From positions 372,001-436,000 of the forward strand of contig NZ_WEGL01000005.1 of the NCBI RefSeq assembly GCF_009604455.1: DNA of 64,000 nucleotides, given 5' to 3'. The stretch is from Streptomyces sp. RB17 (GTDB lineage: Bacteria > Actinomycetota > Actinomycetes > Streptomycetales > Streptomycetaceae). Position numbers and translations under genes: made by a program. Shown here piece by piece: positions 7,584 through 15,658 of this stretch; position 1 is the stretch's first letter, and the number at the start of each line of letters is the position of its first letter. The notes below the pieces were generated by a model. That model did not search any database. It was not told the origin of the DNA and was given only the letters and a program-made list of their open reading frames with translations.

Positions 7584-8816
7584 TCAGGACCGGGGGACGG
7601 CGCGGACGACCAGGGCCGCGTTGAAGCCGCGGTGGCCGCGCGCGAGCACCAGCGCGGTGCGCAGGGGCCGTTCACGCGGTGCGTCGAGGACCAGGTCCAG
7701 TCCGTACTCCTCCGGGACGTCCGAGGTGTTGCCGGTCGGCGGGACGACACCGTCGCGGAGGGACAGCAGGGCCGTCGCCACGTCCAGCGGGCCGCCGCCC
7801 GCGTGGAGCCGGCCGGTCAGCGACTTGGGCGCGGTGACCGGGACGCCGCCCGGACCGAAGAGCTCGCGGATCGCCGCGGCCTCGGCCCGGTCCAGCTCGG
7901 CGCTGCCCGCCGCGTCCGCGAAGACCACGTCCACGTCGCCCGGCGCGACCGCGGCATCGGCCAGGGCCGCCTGCGCCGCCCTGCGCAGCCCCGGCGGACG
8001 GCCGGAGCCGGGCCGGGGGTCGAAGGTCGCGGCGTAGCCGGCGATCTCGCCGTACACGTCGGCGCCCGTGACGCCCCGCTCGCGCGCCGAGTCCGCGTCC
8101 TCCACCACGAGCAGGGCACCGCCCTCTCCCGGAACGTGGCCGCAGGCGCGGGAGTCGAAGGGCAGGTACGCGCGGTCCGGGTCCGGCACGGTGCTCACCC
8201 GTCCGCCGGCCAGCTGGGAGACGTACCCCCAGGGGTCGAAGGCGGAGTCGACACCGCCGCTGACCACGAGCCGGGTGCCGCGCCGGACGGTTCGGCGGGC
8301 ATGGCCGAGCGCGTCGAGACCGCCCGCCTGCTCCCCGACCAGGGCGGCGCTCGGCCCGCGCATGCCGTTGCGGATGGAGATCTGGCCCGTGTTCACCGCG
8401 TAGAACCAGGCGAACGACTCGTAGACGCTCACGAACTCCGGCCCCTGGCTCCAGAGTTTGCGGAACTCGTGGTGGGTGAAGTCGAAACCGCCCATGGCGT
8501 TGGACGTGATCACGCCCATGTCGTAGTCGGGCAGGGCCTCGGGGCCGACACCCGCGTCCTCGAGGGCCCAGTCGGCAGCCACCAGGGCGAGGCGCGTGGA
8601 GATGTCGGTCTGGGGCAGGAGCCGGGCCGGCAGATGCTCCTCGGCCCGGAAACCGGTGATCTGCCCGGCGAGCCGTGCCGGACAGCGCGACGTGTCGAAC
8701 CGGGTGAGTTCGCTGATCCCGTTGCGACCGTCGAGCACGGCCTTCCAGTACTCCTGCGTCCCGAGGCCGTTGGGTGCCGTGACCCCGATCCCGGTGACCA
8801 CCGCCGTGGCGCTCAT
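7584..8816 (-). CDS. Type II PKS chain-length factor (KS-beta)
   Basis: 410-aa ketosynthase-fold protein in which the active-site Cys is replaced by Gln163 in the context VGEQAGGLDAL, the hallmark of chain-length factors. It pairs with KS-alpha, sets polyketide length and can decarboxylate malonyl-ACP to start chains. The start at 8816 overlaps the KS-alpha stop by 4 bases (ATGA), ensuring one-to-one translation. Residues lining the chain-length gate cannot be judged by eye, so the number of acetate units is not predicted. Confidence 0.95.
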   Translation of the reverse strand: MSATAVVTGIGVTAPNGLGTQEYWKAVLDGRNGISELTRFDTSRCPARLAGQITGFRAEEHLPARLLPQTDISTRLALVAADWALEDAGVGPEALPDYDMGVITSNAMGGFDFTHHEFRKLWSQGPEFVSVYESFAWFYAVNTGQISIRNGMRGPSAALVGEQAGGLDALGHARRTVRRGTRLVVSGGVDSAFDPWGYVSQLAGGRVSTVPDPDRAYLPFDSRACGHVPGEGGALLVVEDADSARERGVTGADVYGEIAGYAATFDPRPGSGRPPGLRRAAQAALADAAVAPGDVDVVFADAAGSAELDRAEAAAIRELFGPGGVPVTAPKSLTGRLHAGGGPLDVATALLSLRDGVVPPTGNTSDVPEEYGLDLVLDAPRERPLRTALVLARGHRGFNAALVVRAVPRS

Positions 8817-10081
8817 GCGCGGGCTCCTTCCGGACGCCGGAGCACCATGGCGCTCTGGAACCCGCCGAAACCGCTGCCCACCGTCAGCACGGTGTCCACC
8901 CGCTGCTCGCGCGCGGTCAGCGGGACGTAGTCCAGATCGCACTCCGGGTCGGGCTGGTGCAGGTTGGCCGTGGGCGGGATGACTCCGTGCTCGATGGCCA
9001 GGGCGCAGGCCGCGATCTCGATGGAGCCGATGGCCCCGAGCGAGTGACCCACCATGGACTTGATGGAGCTGACCGGCACGTCGTACGCGTGCCGGCCGAG
9101 GCTCCGTTTGAACGCCGCGGTCTCGTGGCGGTCGTTCTGCTTGGTGCCCGAGCCGTGCGCGTTGATGTAGTCCACCGCGGTGGGGTCCAGGCGGGACTCG
9201 TCCAGTGCCGTCCGGATGGCCTCGGCCAGCTCGCGGCCGTCCTTCTTCAGCCCCGTCATGTGGTACGCGTTGCAGCGGGTCGCGTACCCGGTCACCTCCG
9301 CGTAGATCCGGGCGCCGCGGGCCCGCGCCGCCTCGTACTCCTCCAGCACGAACATCGCGGCGCCCTCGGCCAGTACGAACCCGTTGCGGGAGCCGTCGAA
9401 CGGCCGGGAGGCGTGCTCGGGATCGTCGTTGCGGGTGGTGGTCGCCTTGATGGCGTCGAAGCAGGCCACCACGATCGGTGAGATGGGCGTGTCCGTGGCA
9501 CCGGCGACCATGACGTCGGCGGAACCCTCACGGATCAGCTGGACGGCGTGACCGACCGCGTCCAGCCCCGAGGTGCAGCCGTCGGAGACCATGGTCACCG
9601 GCCCCTCCGCGCCCACCTCCCAGGCCACCTCGGCGGGCATCATGCCGGGGCTCAGGTAGTCGAACATGTGGGACGAGAGATAGGCCGGGTCCACCAGCCA
9701 CTCCCGGCCGGCGTCGGACATCACCAGATACTCGTTCTCCAGGCTGGTCGCGCATGCCACCGCGCTGCCGAGGGCGACACCGACCCGCTGCGGATCGCCC
9801 GCCTGCGTCTCCAGCCCGCTGTCCGTCACGGCCTCCCGGGTACAGGCGACGGCGAACTGGGTGGCGCGGTCCATCCGGCGGATCTGCCGGGGGCTCAGCC
9901 CTTCCGCCGCGGCGTCGAACGCCACCTGGCCGGCGACCTGGGAGCGGAAGGGGCCGGGGTCGAAGAAGTCGATCCGCCGAGTGGCCGTACGGCCCGCGGT
10001 CAGCAGATCCCAGAACTCCTTCGTTCCGGCCCCACCGGGCGCACGTACACCGATACCTGTGATCACGACGCGCCGGGTCAC
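8813..10081 (-). CDS. Type II PKS ketosynthase alpha
   Basis: 422 aa. Cys169 in SDGCTSGLDAVG is the nucleophile, with His309 (INAHGSGT) and His346 (SMVGHSLGA) completing the triad at the same numbers as the actinorhodin enzyme. It condenses malonyl-ACP units in complex with the chain-length factor. ATG at 10081 follows GGAGGTGTGCGGTG; the longer frame upstream is shadow. It is first in the leftward operon KS-alpha, CLF, ACP, aromatase, PPOX, and faces the flavin monooxygenase gene across a 345-bp control region with SARP-like repeats. Confidence 0.96.
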   Translation of the reverse strand: MTRRVVITGIGVRAPGGAGTKEFWDLLTAGRTATRRIDFFDPGPFRSQVAGQVAFDAAAEGLSPRQIRRMDRATQFAVACTREAVTDSGLETQAGDPQRVGVALGSAVACATSLENEYLVMSDAGREWLVDPAYLSSHMFDYLSPGMMPAEVAWEVGAEGPVTMVSDGCTSGLDAVGHAVQLIREGSADVMVAGATDTPISPIVVACFDAIKATTTRNDDPEHASRPFDGSRNGFVLAEGAAMFVLEEYEAARARGARIYAEVTGYATRCNAYHMTGLKKDGRELAEAIRTALDESRLDPTAVDYINAHGSGTKQNDRHETAAFKRSLGRHAYDVPVSSIKSMVGHSLGAIGSIEIAACALAIEHGVIPPTANLHQPDPECDLDYVPLTAREQRVDTVLTVGSGFGGFQSAMVLRRPEGARA

Positions 10082-10426
10082 CGCACACCTCCGGCACGAC
10101 GGGGTTCATTCGAGCAGACCATCGCAGTGCGTTCCTTTCGCCTGTGCCCGACGGGGTCCTCCACCGTCGGTGGTAGGGCAACGCCGCCCGCGTCGAGCAG
10201 CCTGTGCCGTGCGGCTCGAGCCCGGCTCGAAACCGGGTGGTAGGGCCCCTCGCCCGGCGGCCGGCCGGGGGGATTCCAGCGGTCGGCGAGGCAGCCTCGA
10301 GCGCACCGGACGACCGTCGTCGCACGTGCGCGGGCCCGCAGGCCGGCCGGCCGAGCGGCGACGTCGAAGCCGTCGCCGTGGCGATCCGCCGGCGCATCCC
10401 GCCGCCGTCACGAGGAGGGAGTCCTG
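10082..10426. promoter_or_regulatory. Divergent promoter region with SARP-type heptamer repeats on both strands
   Basis: This 345-base stretch holds no gene. On the plus strand TCGAGCC (10216-10222) and TCGAAAC (10227-10233) are 11 bp apart, and TAGGGC (10241-10246) follows seven bases later as a candidate -10 for the monooxygenase. On the minus strand TCGAGCC (10230-10224) and TCGAGCC (10219-10213) are perfect repeats 11 bp apart, and CAGGCT (10204-10199) lies eight bases on as a candidate -10 for KS-alpha. Further TCGAG copies are at 10110, 10193 and 10297. An 11-bp direct repeat GGTGGTAGGGC occurs at 10169 and 10236. This is the layout of SARP activator sites. Confidence 0.65.
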
Positions 10427-11596
10427 ATGGAACGCCGAACGAACGAGGAGGCGTCACGGCCGGCCGAGGGCGCCGTCGCCGCGCTGGCCGAACTCGCCGC
10501 CGTGCACGCCGCGAAGGCGGAACTCGACCGCCGGCTGTCCCCGGAGACGTACGAGGCGATCCGGGGCGCCGGTTTCGCCCGGCACTTCGTGCCCGCCCGC
10601 TGGGGTGGCAGCGAGGGAACGTTCAGCGCCTGTGTGCGCGATGTGGCCGCAGTCGCCGAGGGGGACCCCTCGGCCGCGTGGTGCGCCTCCATCGCGGCCA
10701 CCATCGGCCGGATGGCGGGCTTCCTGCCCGAGGAGGCGCAGCGCGTCGTCTGGGGCGAGGGGCCGGACGCCTTCCTCGTCGGGGCGCTGTTGCCCGCGGG
10801 TACCGCGGAGCCCGTGGCGGGCGGCTGGCTGCTCAGTGGCCGCTGGCCGTACATGAGCGGGGTCCACTTCTCGGACCACGCCATGCTGTGCTGCCCGGTG
10901 CCCCTGGCCGGCGGTGGCAACGAGGTGCGTTTCCTGCTGGTGCCGCGGGCGGCCTACACCGTCGAGGAGAGCTGGTTCATGACGGGGATGCGGGCCACCG
11001 GCAGCGACACGCTGGTGCTGGAGCCCACCTTCGTCCCCGTCGAGCACTCCGTGGCGCGGCACGATGTGATCTCCGGGCGGTCTTCGGGCTCGTCGCCCGC
11101 CTGCCACGCGGTGCCGCTGCGGGCGGTGAGCGGGCTCTCCTTCGCCGCCCCGGTGCTGGGCGCCGCCCGGGGAGCGCTGGCCCAGTGGACGGCCAGGGTC
11201 GCCCGGAAGAGGGCGGCGGCGCCGTCCACGAACCGGCTGCTCGGCGTCAGTGAGGCCGCCACCGACGCGGTACTGGCCCGCACGGCCGGGCAGCTCGATG
11301 CGGCCCAACTGCTCCTGGAACGCGCGGCGTCGGAAGCGGACCGCGGCACGCTCACCCCGCTGGCGGCCGCCCGCGCCCATCGGGACCAGACCCTGGCGGC
11401 CGACATCGCGGTGACCGCGGTCAACGAGCTGTTCCGCAACGCCGGAACCAGCGGTGCGAGCGAGACGGGCTCCCTGGCCCGCTTCTGGCGGGACGCCAAC
11501 ACCGGCGCGGCCCACGCGGTCCTGCAGTTCGAGCCCGCCGCCCGCGCCTACGCCGAACTGGCCCTCGCCGACGCGTCCCCGGGACAGGGAGGCTGA
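10427..11596 (+). CDS. Acyl-CoA-dehydrogenase-fold flavin monooxygenase (ActVA-ORF5-like)
   Basis: 389 aa with the acyl-CoA dehydrogenase fold as used by two-component FMNH2-dependent hydroxylases of aromatic polyketide clusters and by HpaB-type phenol hydroxylases. Visible features are the N-terminal helical domain, GDPSAAWCASIAATIGRMAGF (about 80-100), the GGWLLSGRWPYMSGV beta segment (about 130-145), WFMTGMRATGSDTLVLE (about 185-200), and a C-terminal helical bundle ending near NELFRNAGTSGASETGSLARFWRDANTG. It would hydroxylate the aromatic core, possibly to a quinone, with a separate flavin reductase. ATG at 10427 follows GAGGAGGGA. Function by family; substrate inferred. Confidence 0.82.
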   Translation: MERRTNEEASRPAEGAVAALAELAAVHAAKAELDRRLSPETYEAIRGAGFARHFVPARWGGSEGTFSACVRDVAAVAEGDPSAAWCASIAATIGRMAGFLPEEAQRVVWGEGPDAFLVGALLPAGTAEPVAGGWLLSGRWPYMSGVHFSDHAMLCCPVPLAGGGNEVRFLLVPRAAYTVEESWFMTGMRATGSDTLVLEPTFVPVEHSVARHDVISGRSSGSSPACHAVPLRAVSGLSFAAPVLGAARGALAQWTARVARKRAAAPSTNRLLGVSEAATDAVLARTAGQLDAAQLLLERAASEADRGTLTPLAAARAHRDQTLAADIAVTAVNELFRNAGTSGASETGSLARFWRDANTGAAHAVLQFEPAARAYAELALADASPGQGG

Positions 11597-11654
11597 GGCC
11601 GGCTCCGACCGGCGGTGCTCGTCCGTGGCGAGCTCGGCAGGGCGGCGCGCCTCG

Positions 11655-12344
11655 CTACGGCGTGCCGCCCTCCGTCTCGCCGTCCTCCTCTCCCGCCCCG
11701 CCCGGGGCCAGTTGGCGGACGAGGTCGCGCAGGCCCTGCTCGTACCGGGTCCGGAAGTCCGGGTCCTCGATGCCGGTGCCGAACAACCGGCGTGCCATGT
11801 CGGGGAACACCACGGGTGCCGCCACCGCGCCGAGCAGCACCAGGCGGAGCGAGGCCGGGTCGAGACCGGGGGCCACCTCGCCGTCCTCCTGACGGCGGCG
11901 TACGCCGGACAGGTCCTCGGACTCGGCAGGGGGCCGGGCGGCAGCGCTGTCCTGGGGTTCGGAGAGTCCGCGCCAGGCGAGCAGTCGCATGGGGCGCGGA
12001 TCGCGGAGCGCGTCGTCCAGGTACCGGGCGGCGAGTTCGGCGAGCGGCAGCGACGGGTCGGCGAAGGCCGCTTCGCGTTGCAGCCAGGCGCGCTGCACGG
12101 CCAGGTACAGCCCTTCCTTGCTGTCGAAGTGGTAGTTGACGAGGTCCTTGCTGACACCCGCGCGCGCGGCGATGTCGCGCACGCGGGCCCCCATGAAGCC
12201 ACGCGCCGCGAACTCCTCCAGGGCGGCATCGAGCAGGGCCGTACGGGTGCGCTCGGCGTCGACCTGCCGGTCCTCGGGGGTCCGGGCACGCCGTGGCGTA
12301 CGGCGGGGCGAGGCGGCGGCGGAGCGGGAATCGGCGGTCGTCAT
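11655..12344 (-). CDS. TetR/AcrR family transcriptional repressor
   Basis: 229 aa with a basic N-terminal tail and a TetR helix-turn-helix at about residues 34-80 (ALLDAALEEFAARGFMGARVRDIAARAGVSKDLVNYHFDSKEGLY in sequence). The C-terminal ligand domain ends in an acidic tail. It is divergent from a DHA2 exporter with a near-palindromic site between them, the classical arrangement for a ligand-responsive efflux repressor. A -10-like TAATCT lies about 11 bases before the ATG, so the mRNA may be leaderless. Confidence 0.9.
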   Translation of the reverse strand: MTTADSRSAAASPRRTPRRARTPEDRQVDAERTRTALLDAALEEFAARGFMGARVRDIAARAGVSKDLVNYHFDSKEGLYLAVQRAWLQREAAFADPSLPLAELAARYLDDALRDPRPMRLLAWRGLSEPQDSAAARPPAESEDLSGVRRRQEDGEVAPGLDPASLRLVLLGAVAAPVVFPDMARRLFGTGIEDPDFRTRYEQGLRDLVRQLAPGGAGEEDGETEGGTP

Positions 12345-12360
12345 GGGCCAAGATTACGAC

Positions 12361-12397
12361 TTAGACAGTCGTTTGACATCGCTCGACAGCTGTCTAA
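12361..12397. promoter_or_regulatory. TetR operator overlapping divergent promoters
   Basis: TTAGACAG (12361-12368) and CTGTCTAA (12390-12397) are perfect inverted arms; inside the right arm GACAGCTGTC (12385-12394) is itself a palindrome. TTGACA (12373-12378) with TAACAA (12395-12400), 16 bp apart, forms a promoter for the exporter, placing the transcript start almost on its ATG at 12409. The operator covers both hexamers, so bound repressor would block transcription in both directions. Confidence 0.75.
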
Positions 12398-12408
12398 CAA
12401 TGGGCGGC

Positions 12409-13863
12409 ATGAGCGCTGTCCCCACGCAAGGCACCGCGCAGTCCACCGTTCCGGTGCCCTTCTCTCCCGCGTTACGGCGCGCCATAGGCGTGATCATGAT
12501 TGGCGCGTCGCTCTCGTTCCTCGACTCCACGGTCGTCAACGTGGCGCTGGACACCGTCGCCGCCGACCTGGCCGTACCGCTCACCGAGGTGCAGTGGACG
12601 GTCACCGCGTATCTGCTGGCCTTCGCCGCGGTCATCCCGGTGACCGCCTGGGCCGCCCAGCGGCTCGGTGCCGCCCGGCTCTACCTCGTGTCGCTGCTGG
12701 TGTTCACCCTCGGATCCGCGTGCTGCGCGCTGTCGGACAGCATCGGCCAACTGGTCGCGAGCCGGGCGCTGCAGGGCCTCGGCGGCGGGGCGATCATGCC
12801 GGTCGGCACGATCATCTGGACCCGCATGGCCGACCGGTCGCAGATGGCGCGCGTGATGAGCATGGTCGGCATCCCGATCGTGCTCGCCCCGATGATCGGC
12901 CCGCTCATCGGCGGGCTGCTGGTCAAGGGGGCGGGCTGGCAGTCCATCTTCTGGATCAACATCCCCCTCGGCCTGGTGGGTGCCGTACTCGCCCGGCTGC
13001 TGCTGCCCCGTGACGACGGATCAGAGGCAGGGCCGCTCGACGTACCGGGCCTGGTGCTCGCCGCCGGCGGACTGGTCGGCCTGACCTACGGCCTGGCCGA
13101 CATCGGCACCCGGGCCGAGGCCACCGCGCGGTCGATCGCCGTGCTCGTGACCGCGGTCGTGTTCCTCGTCCTGTTCGTCGTGCGCTCGCTGCGCGTGCCC
13201 CATCCGCTGCTGGACATGAGGCTGTACGCCAACCGGCTGTTCAGCGCCGCGGCACTGACCATGTTCAGCCTCGGTGTCGCCCTGTTCGGCGGCATGATCC
13301 TGCTGCCGCTGTACTTCCAGATCGTCCGGGGCGAGGACGTCGTCAGCACCGGGCTGCTGCTGGTGCCCAGCGGAGTCGGAGCGCTGGCCGCCAACCGGCT
13401 GGCGGCGCCCCTGACGGACAAGCTGGGCGGGGGTACGACCGCGCTGCTCGGCGGGCTCATCGCCGCGGTGTGCACGATCCCCTTCCTCTTCCTCACCGCC
13501 GGCACCTCCTATCCGCTGCTCGCCCTCGCCATGGCCACGCGAGGTGCCGGCATCGGACTGTCCCTCACCCCGGTGATGACCTCCGCCTACCGCACCCTGC
13601 CGGCGCAGAAGATCAAGGACGCGACACCTCAGCTCAACGTCCTGCAGCGGGTGGGCGGTTCGATCGGCACCGCAGTCCTGACCATCGTCCTCTCCCACCA
13701 ACTCGCCGGTCGGACACGTCCGTCCGGCCGGGCCCAGGCCTTCGGGGACACCTTCGGCTGGGTCATCGTCGCCGCAGTCTTGGCGATCGTCCCCACGATC
13801 CTGCTCTTCGTCACCGAGCGGGCACAGCGTGCGGCCTCCACCGCGCACGAGAAGCACTCTTGA
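12409..13863 (+). CDS. DHA2-family MFS multidrug/polyketide exporter
   Basis: 484 aa with about 14 hydrophobic segments, as in EmrB/QacA-type drug:proton antiporters. The first membrane segment carries LSFLDSTVVNVAL, the family's membrane Asp motif; GGGAIMPVGTIIWTRMADR and the MSMVGIPIVLAPMIGPLIGG segment (antiporter motif C region) follow. It probably exports the polyketide product or a related toxic compound. Codon 22 is TTA (12472-12474), so translation should depend on the bldA tRNA. The start at 12409 lies about one base from the predicted transcription start; an in-frame ATG at 12400 is an alternative. NmrA-like gene follows after 22 bases. Confidence 0.9.
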   Translation: MSAVPTQGTAQSTVPVPFSPALRRAIGVIMIGASLSFLDSTVVNVALDTVAADLAVPLTEVQWTVTAYLLAFAAVIPVTAWAAQRLGAARLYLVSLLVFTLGSACCALSDSIGQLVASRALQGLGGGAIMPVGTIIWTRMADRSQMARVMSMVGIPIVLAPMIGPLIGGLLVKGAGWQSIFWINIPLGLVGAVLARLLLPRDDGSEAGPLDVPGLVLAAGGLVGLTYGLADIGTRAEATARSIAVLVTAVVFLVLFVVRSLRVPHPLLDMRLYANRLFSAAALTMFSLGVALFGGMILLPLYFQIVRGEDVVSTGLLLVPSGVGALAANRLAAPLTDKLGGGTTALLGGLIAAVCTIPFLFLTAGTSYPLLALAMATRGAGIGLSLTPVMTSAYRTLPAQKIKDATPQLNVLQRVGGSIGTAVLTIVLSHQLAGRTRPSGRAQAFGDTFGWVIVAAVLAIVPTILLFVTERAQRAASTAHEKHS

Positions 13864-13885
13864 CCACGTCGGACAAGGAGTACTC

Positions 13886-14761
13886 ATGACCACGGTTCTC
13901 GTCATCGGCGCCACGGGCAAGCAGGGCAGGGCGGTGACCGAACTGCTGTTGCGGCGAGGCCATGACGTTCTCGCCCTCACCCGTGACCCGGGTTCCCCCG
14001 CGGCCCGATCGCTGGCCGATCTGGGCGCTCGCCCGGTCGCGGGCAGCCCGGCGGACGCCGAGGCGCTGTCCAAGGCCGTCACCGGAGTGGACGCGGTGTT
14101 CGGTCTCTCGCTGCCGTTCGGTCCAGGGGGCAAGGAGCAGGAGGTCGCCCAGGGACGGCTGTTGGCCGACACCGCCGAACAGGCGGGCGTGCACCTGGTG
14201 TACTCCTCGCTGCGCGGAGCCGACCGGATCGTCGACAGCCAGGTCGCCCATGCCGGCAGCAAGCAGCAGATCGAGGCGTATCTGCGGGAGAAGGACGGGC
14301 TGCGCGCCACCGTCCTCGGCCCCGTCTACTTCATGGAGAACATGCTCAACGTCAGGTTCAACGGACTGGCGGCCGGCCGGCTCGCCATGCCGCTGTCGCC
14401 CGGCAAGAAACTGGACCAGGTGACGGTGCTCGACATCGCGGGCCTGGCCGTGCACGCCATCGAGAACCCCGGTGACCTGGCCGGACGGCGGATCGACCTC
14501 GCCTCCGACAGCGTCACCGGGACGGAGGCCGCGGCTGCGCTCAGCAGGGTGCTGGGCAAGGAGATCCCGTACCAGCAGATGCCCCTCGAGCAGGTGCGGC
14601 AGTGGGCCGGCGACGAGGTCGCCACCATGTTCCGGCGCTTCGAGGAGAACACCCACTTCGTGGACCGGACGGCGCTGCGTGCCGCCTACCCGGAGGTGTC
14701 CTGGCACACCTTCGAGCAGTGGGCCCGCACCGTGGACTGGGAGCAGCTCCTGCAGGCGTGA
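13886..14761 (+). CDS. NmrA-like NAD(P)-binding protein
   Basis: 291-aa atypical extended SDR with the Rossmann motif GATGKQGRAV (8-17), TRDPGSPAA after the second strand, and a VYSSLRGAD segment in place of the SDR Tyr-Lys pair. The family binds NAD(P)(H) and acts as a redox sensor or as a quinone/flavonoid reductase. ATG at 13886 follows AAGGAG; the gene lies 22 bases after the exporter and shares its promoter. It may modify or sense the exported quinone. A strong terminator follows. Confidence 0.85.
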   Translation: MTTVLVIGATGKQGRAVTELLLRRGHDVLALTRDPGSPAARSLADLGARPVAGSPADAEALSKAVTGVDAVFGLSLPFGPGGKEQEVAQGRLLADTAEQAGVHLVYSSLRGADRIVDSQVAHAGSKQQIEAYLREKDGLRATVLGPVYFMENMLNVRFNGLAAGRLAMPLSPGKKLDQVTVLDIAGLAVHAIENPGDLAGRRIDLASDSVTGTEAAAALSRVLGKEIPYQQMPLEQVRQWAGDEVATMFRRFEENTHFVDRTALRAAYPEVSWHTFEQWARTVDWEQLLQA

Positions 14762-14775
14762 CGACCGCGAGCCCA

Positions 14776-14820
14776 TGACGGCGCCGCCGCCCCGGACGGT
14801 CCGGGCCGGCGGCGCCGTCA
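14776..14820 (+). terminator. Terminator after the exporter/NmrA operon
   Basis: Perfect 14-bp arms (14776-14789 and 14807-14820), with a second inner stem around CCCGGAC/GTCCGGG, 15 bases after the NmrA-like stop. Confidence 0.8.
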
Positions 14821-14837
14821 CGCGTTCCCGCGCGGCG

Positions 14838-15065
14838 TCAACCCGCGTACGGAAACCGGTACCTGCCGTACGCCTCCGCCTCCGCCTCCCTCCGGGAACG
14901 CGCGCCCGTGAGCGACAGATCCAGGATGTGGCCGAGGAGCACGGCCTGAGCCGTGAAGGCGAGAGGGTCGGACCTCGGCTCCCGAGGAGCGCGAGGCATG
15001 TCGGGATGTCGGTGAACGACTCCGAAGTCGAACGCGGTTGTCGAGAGAGCGGCTTTGTCCTCCAT
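14838..15065 (-). CDS. Possible small hypothetical protein
   Basis: 75-residue frame beginning MEDKAALSTTAFDFGVVHRH and ending GRYRFPYAG. It has a less Arg-rich, more protein-like composition than the overlapping frames, but the ribosome site (AGGACGGTG, about 11 bases upstream) is not well placed and a GTG-started frame at 15078 overlaps it. No family recognised. The 356-base stretch 14762-15117 otherwise holds only the terminator. Confidence 0.35.
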   Translation of the reverse strand: MEDKAALSTTAFDFGVVHRHPDMPRAPREPRSDPLAFTAQAVLLGHILDLSLTGARSRREAEAEAYGRYRFPYAG

Positions 15066-15117
15066 GCTGACGCATCACCGTCCTGCTGGTCCGGACGCCG
15101 GTTTCGTTCCCGGCCCG

Positions 15118-15636
15118 TCACAGGCAGCGTCCCAGCCGGGCCTCGAGCGACACTGAACCGGTGGTGGACCAGCGCACCGGGCGCCAGAGGATGTCGTCTC
15201 GGGCGGCAAGTGCGGTGATCGCGTCGGCAGCGTCGAGCGGCAGCGGCAGTGGATACCGGGTGCGGATCTTGCTCAGTTCCCGGTGTGAGCGTACGAAGCT
15301 CGCGAAGTCACGCGGGTAGGCGGCGGCGTCCACGCCGGTCAGCCGGCCGATCTTGCGTGCGCGGGCGGCCGTACGCTGCCAGGCGTGCGCGTCGGCCAGG
15401 CCGATGGAGTCGGTGCCGTCGTTGGACAGCAGGATCCGGATCTCGTCGTAAGGGGCGGAGGCGTCCAGGCAGGAATCGAGGCGCGCGCGTGAAGCCTCGG
15501 TGCCGAACACCGTCCAGTACGGCACCGATCCGGTGCGCAGGGTCCACCAGGGCTCGAGCAGCAGGAACGACTCGACGAGGAGTCGTCCGGTGGGCAGGCC
15601 ACGCCCGGCGTACCAGGATCGGTACAGATCGGCCAC
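15118..15636 (-). CDS. Hypothetical protein downstream of broken hydrolase
   Basis: The frame encodes about 172 residues from a GTG at 15636 (VADLYRSWYAGRGLPTGRLL), ending in LEARLGRCL. It contains several aromatic residues (WWTLRTGSVPYWTVFG, residues about 33-48) and a region rich in Asp/Arg helices. No family recognised. The frame extends upstream into the hydrolase 3' end without a better start, so the true start is uncertain; GTG at 15636 lies 22 bases past the hydrolase stop, consistent with an operon. No signal peptide. Confidence 0.55.
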   Translation of the reverse strand: MADLYRSWYAGRGLPTGRLLVESFLLLEPWWTLRTGSVPYWTVFGTEASRARLDSCLDASAPYDEIRILLSNDGTDSIGLADAHAWQRTAARARKIGRLTGVDAAAYPRDFASFVRSHRELSKIRTRYPLPLPLDAADAITALAARDDILWRPVRWSTTGSVSLEARLGRCL

Positions 15637-15658
15637 TGCGGGGGCTGAGTGGACGCCT

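Noticed and set aside
10106..10411. 101-residue minus-strand frame in the KS-alpha/monooxygenase gap
   Set aside because: Arg/Pro/Gly-rich with no ribosome site, covering the SARP-like boxes and predicted promoters.
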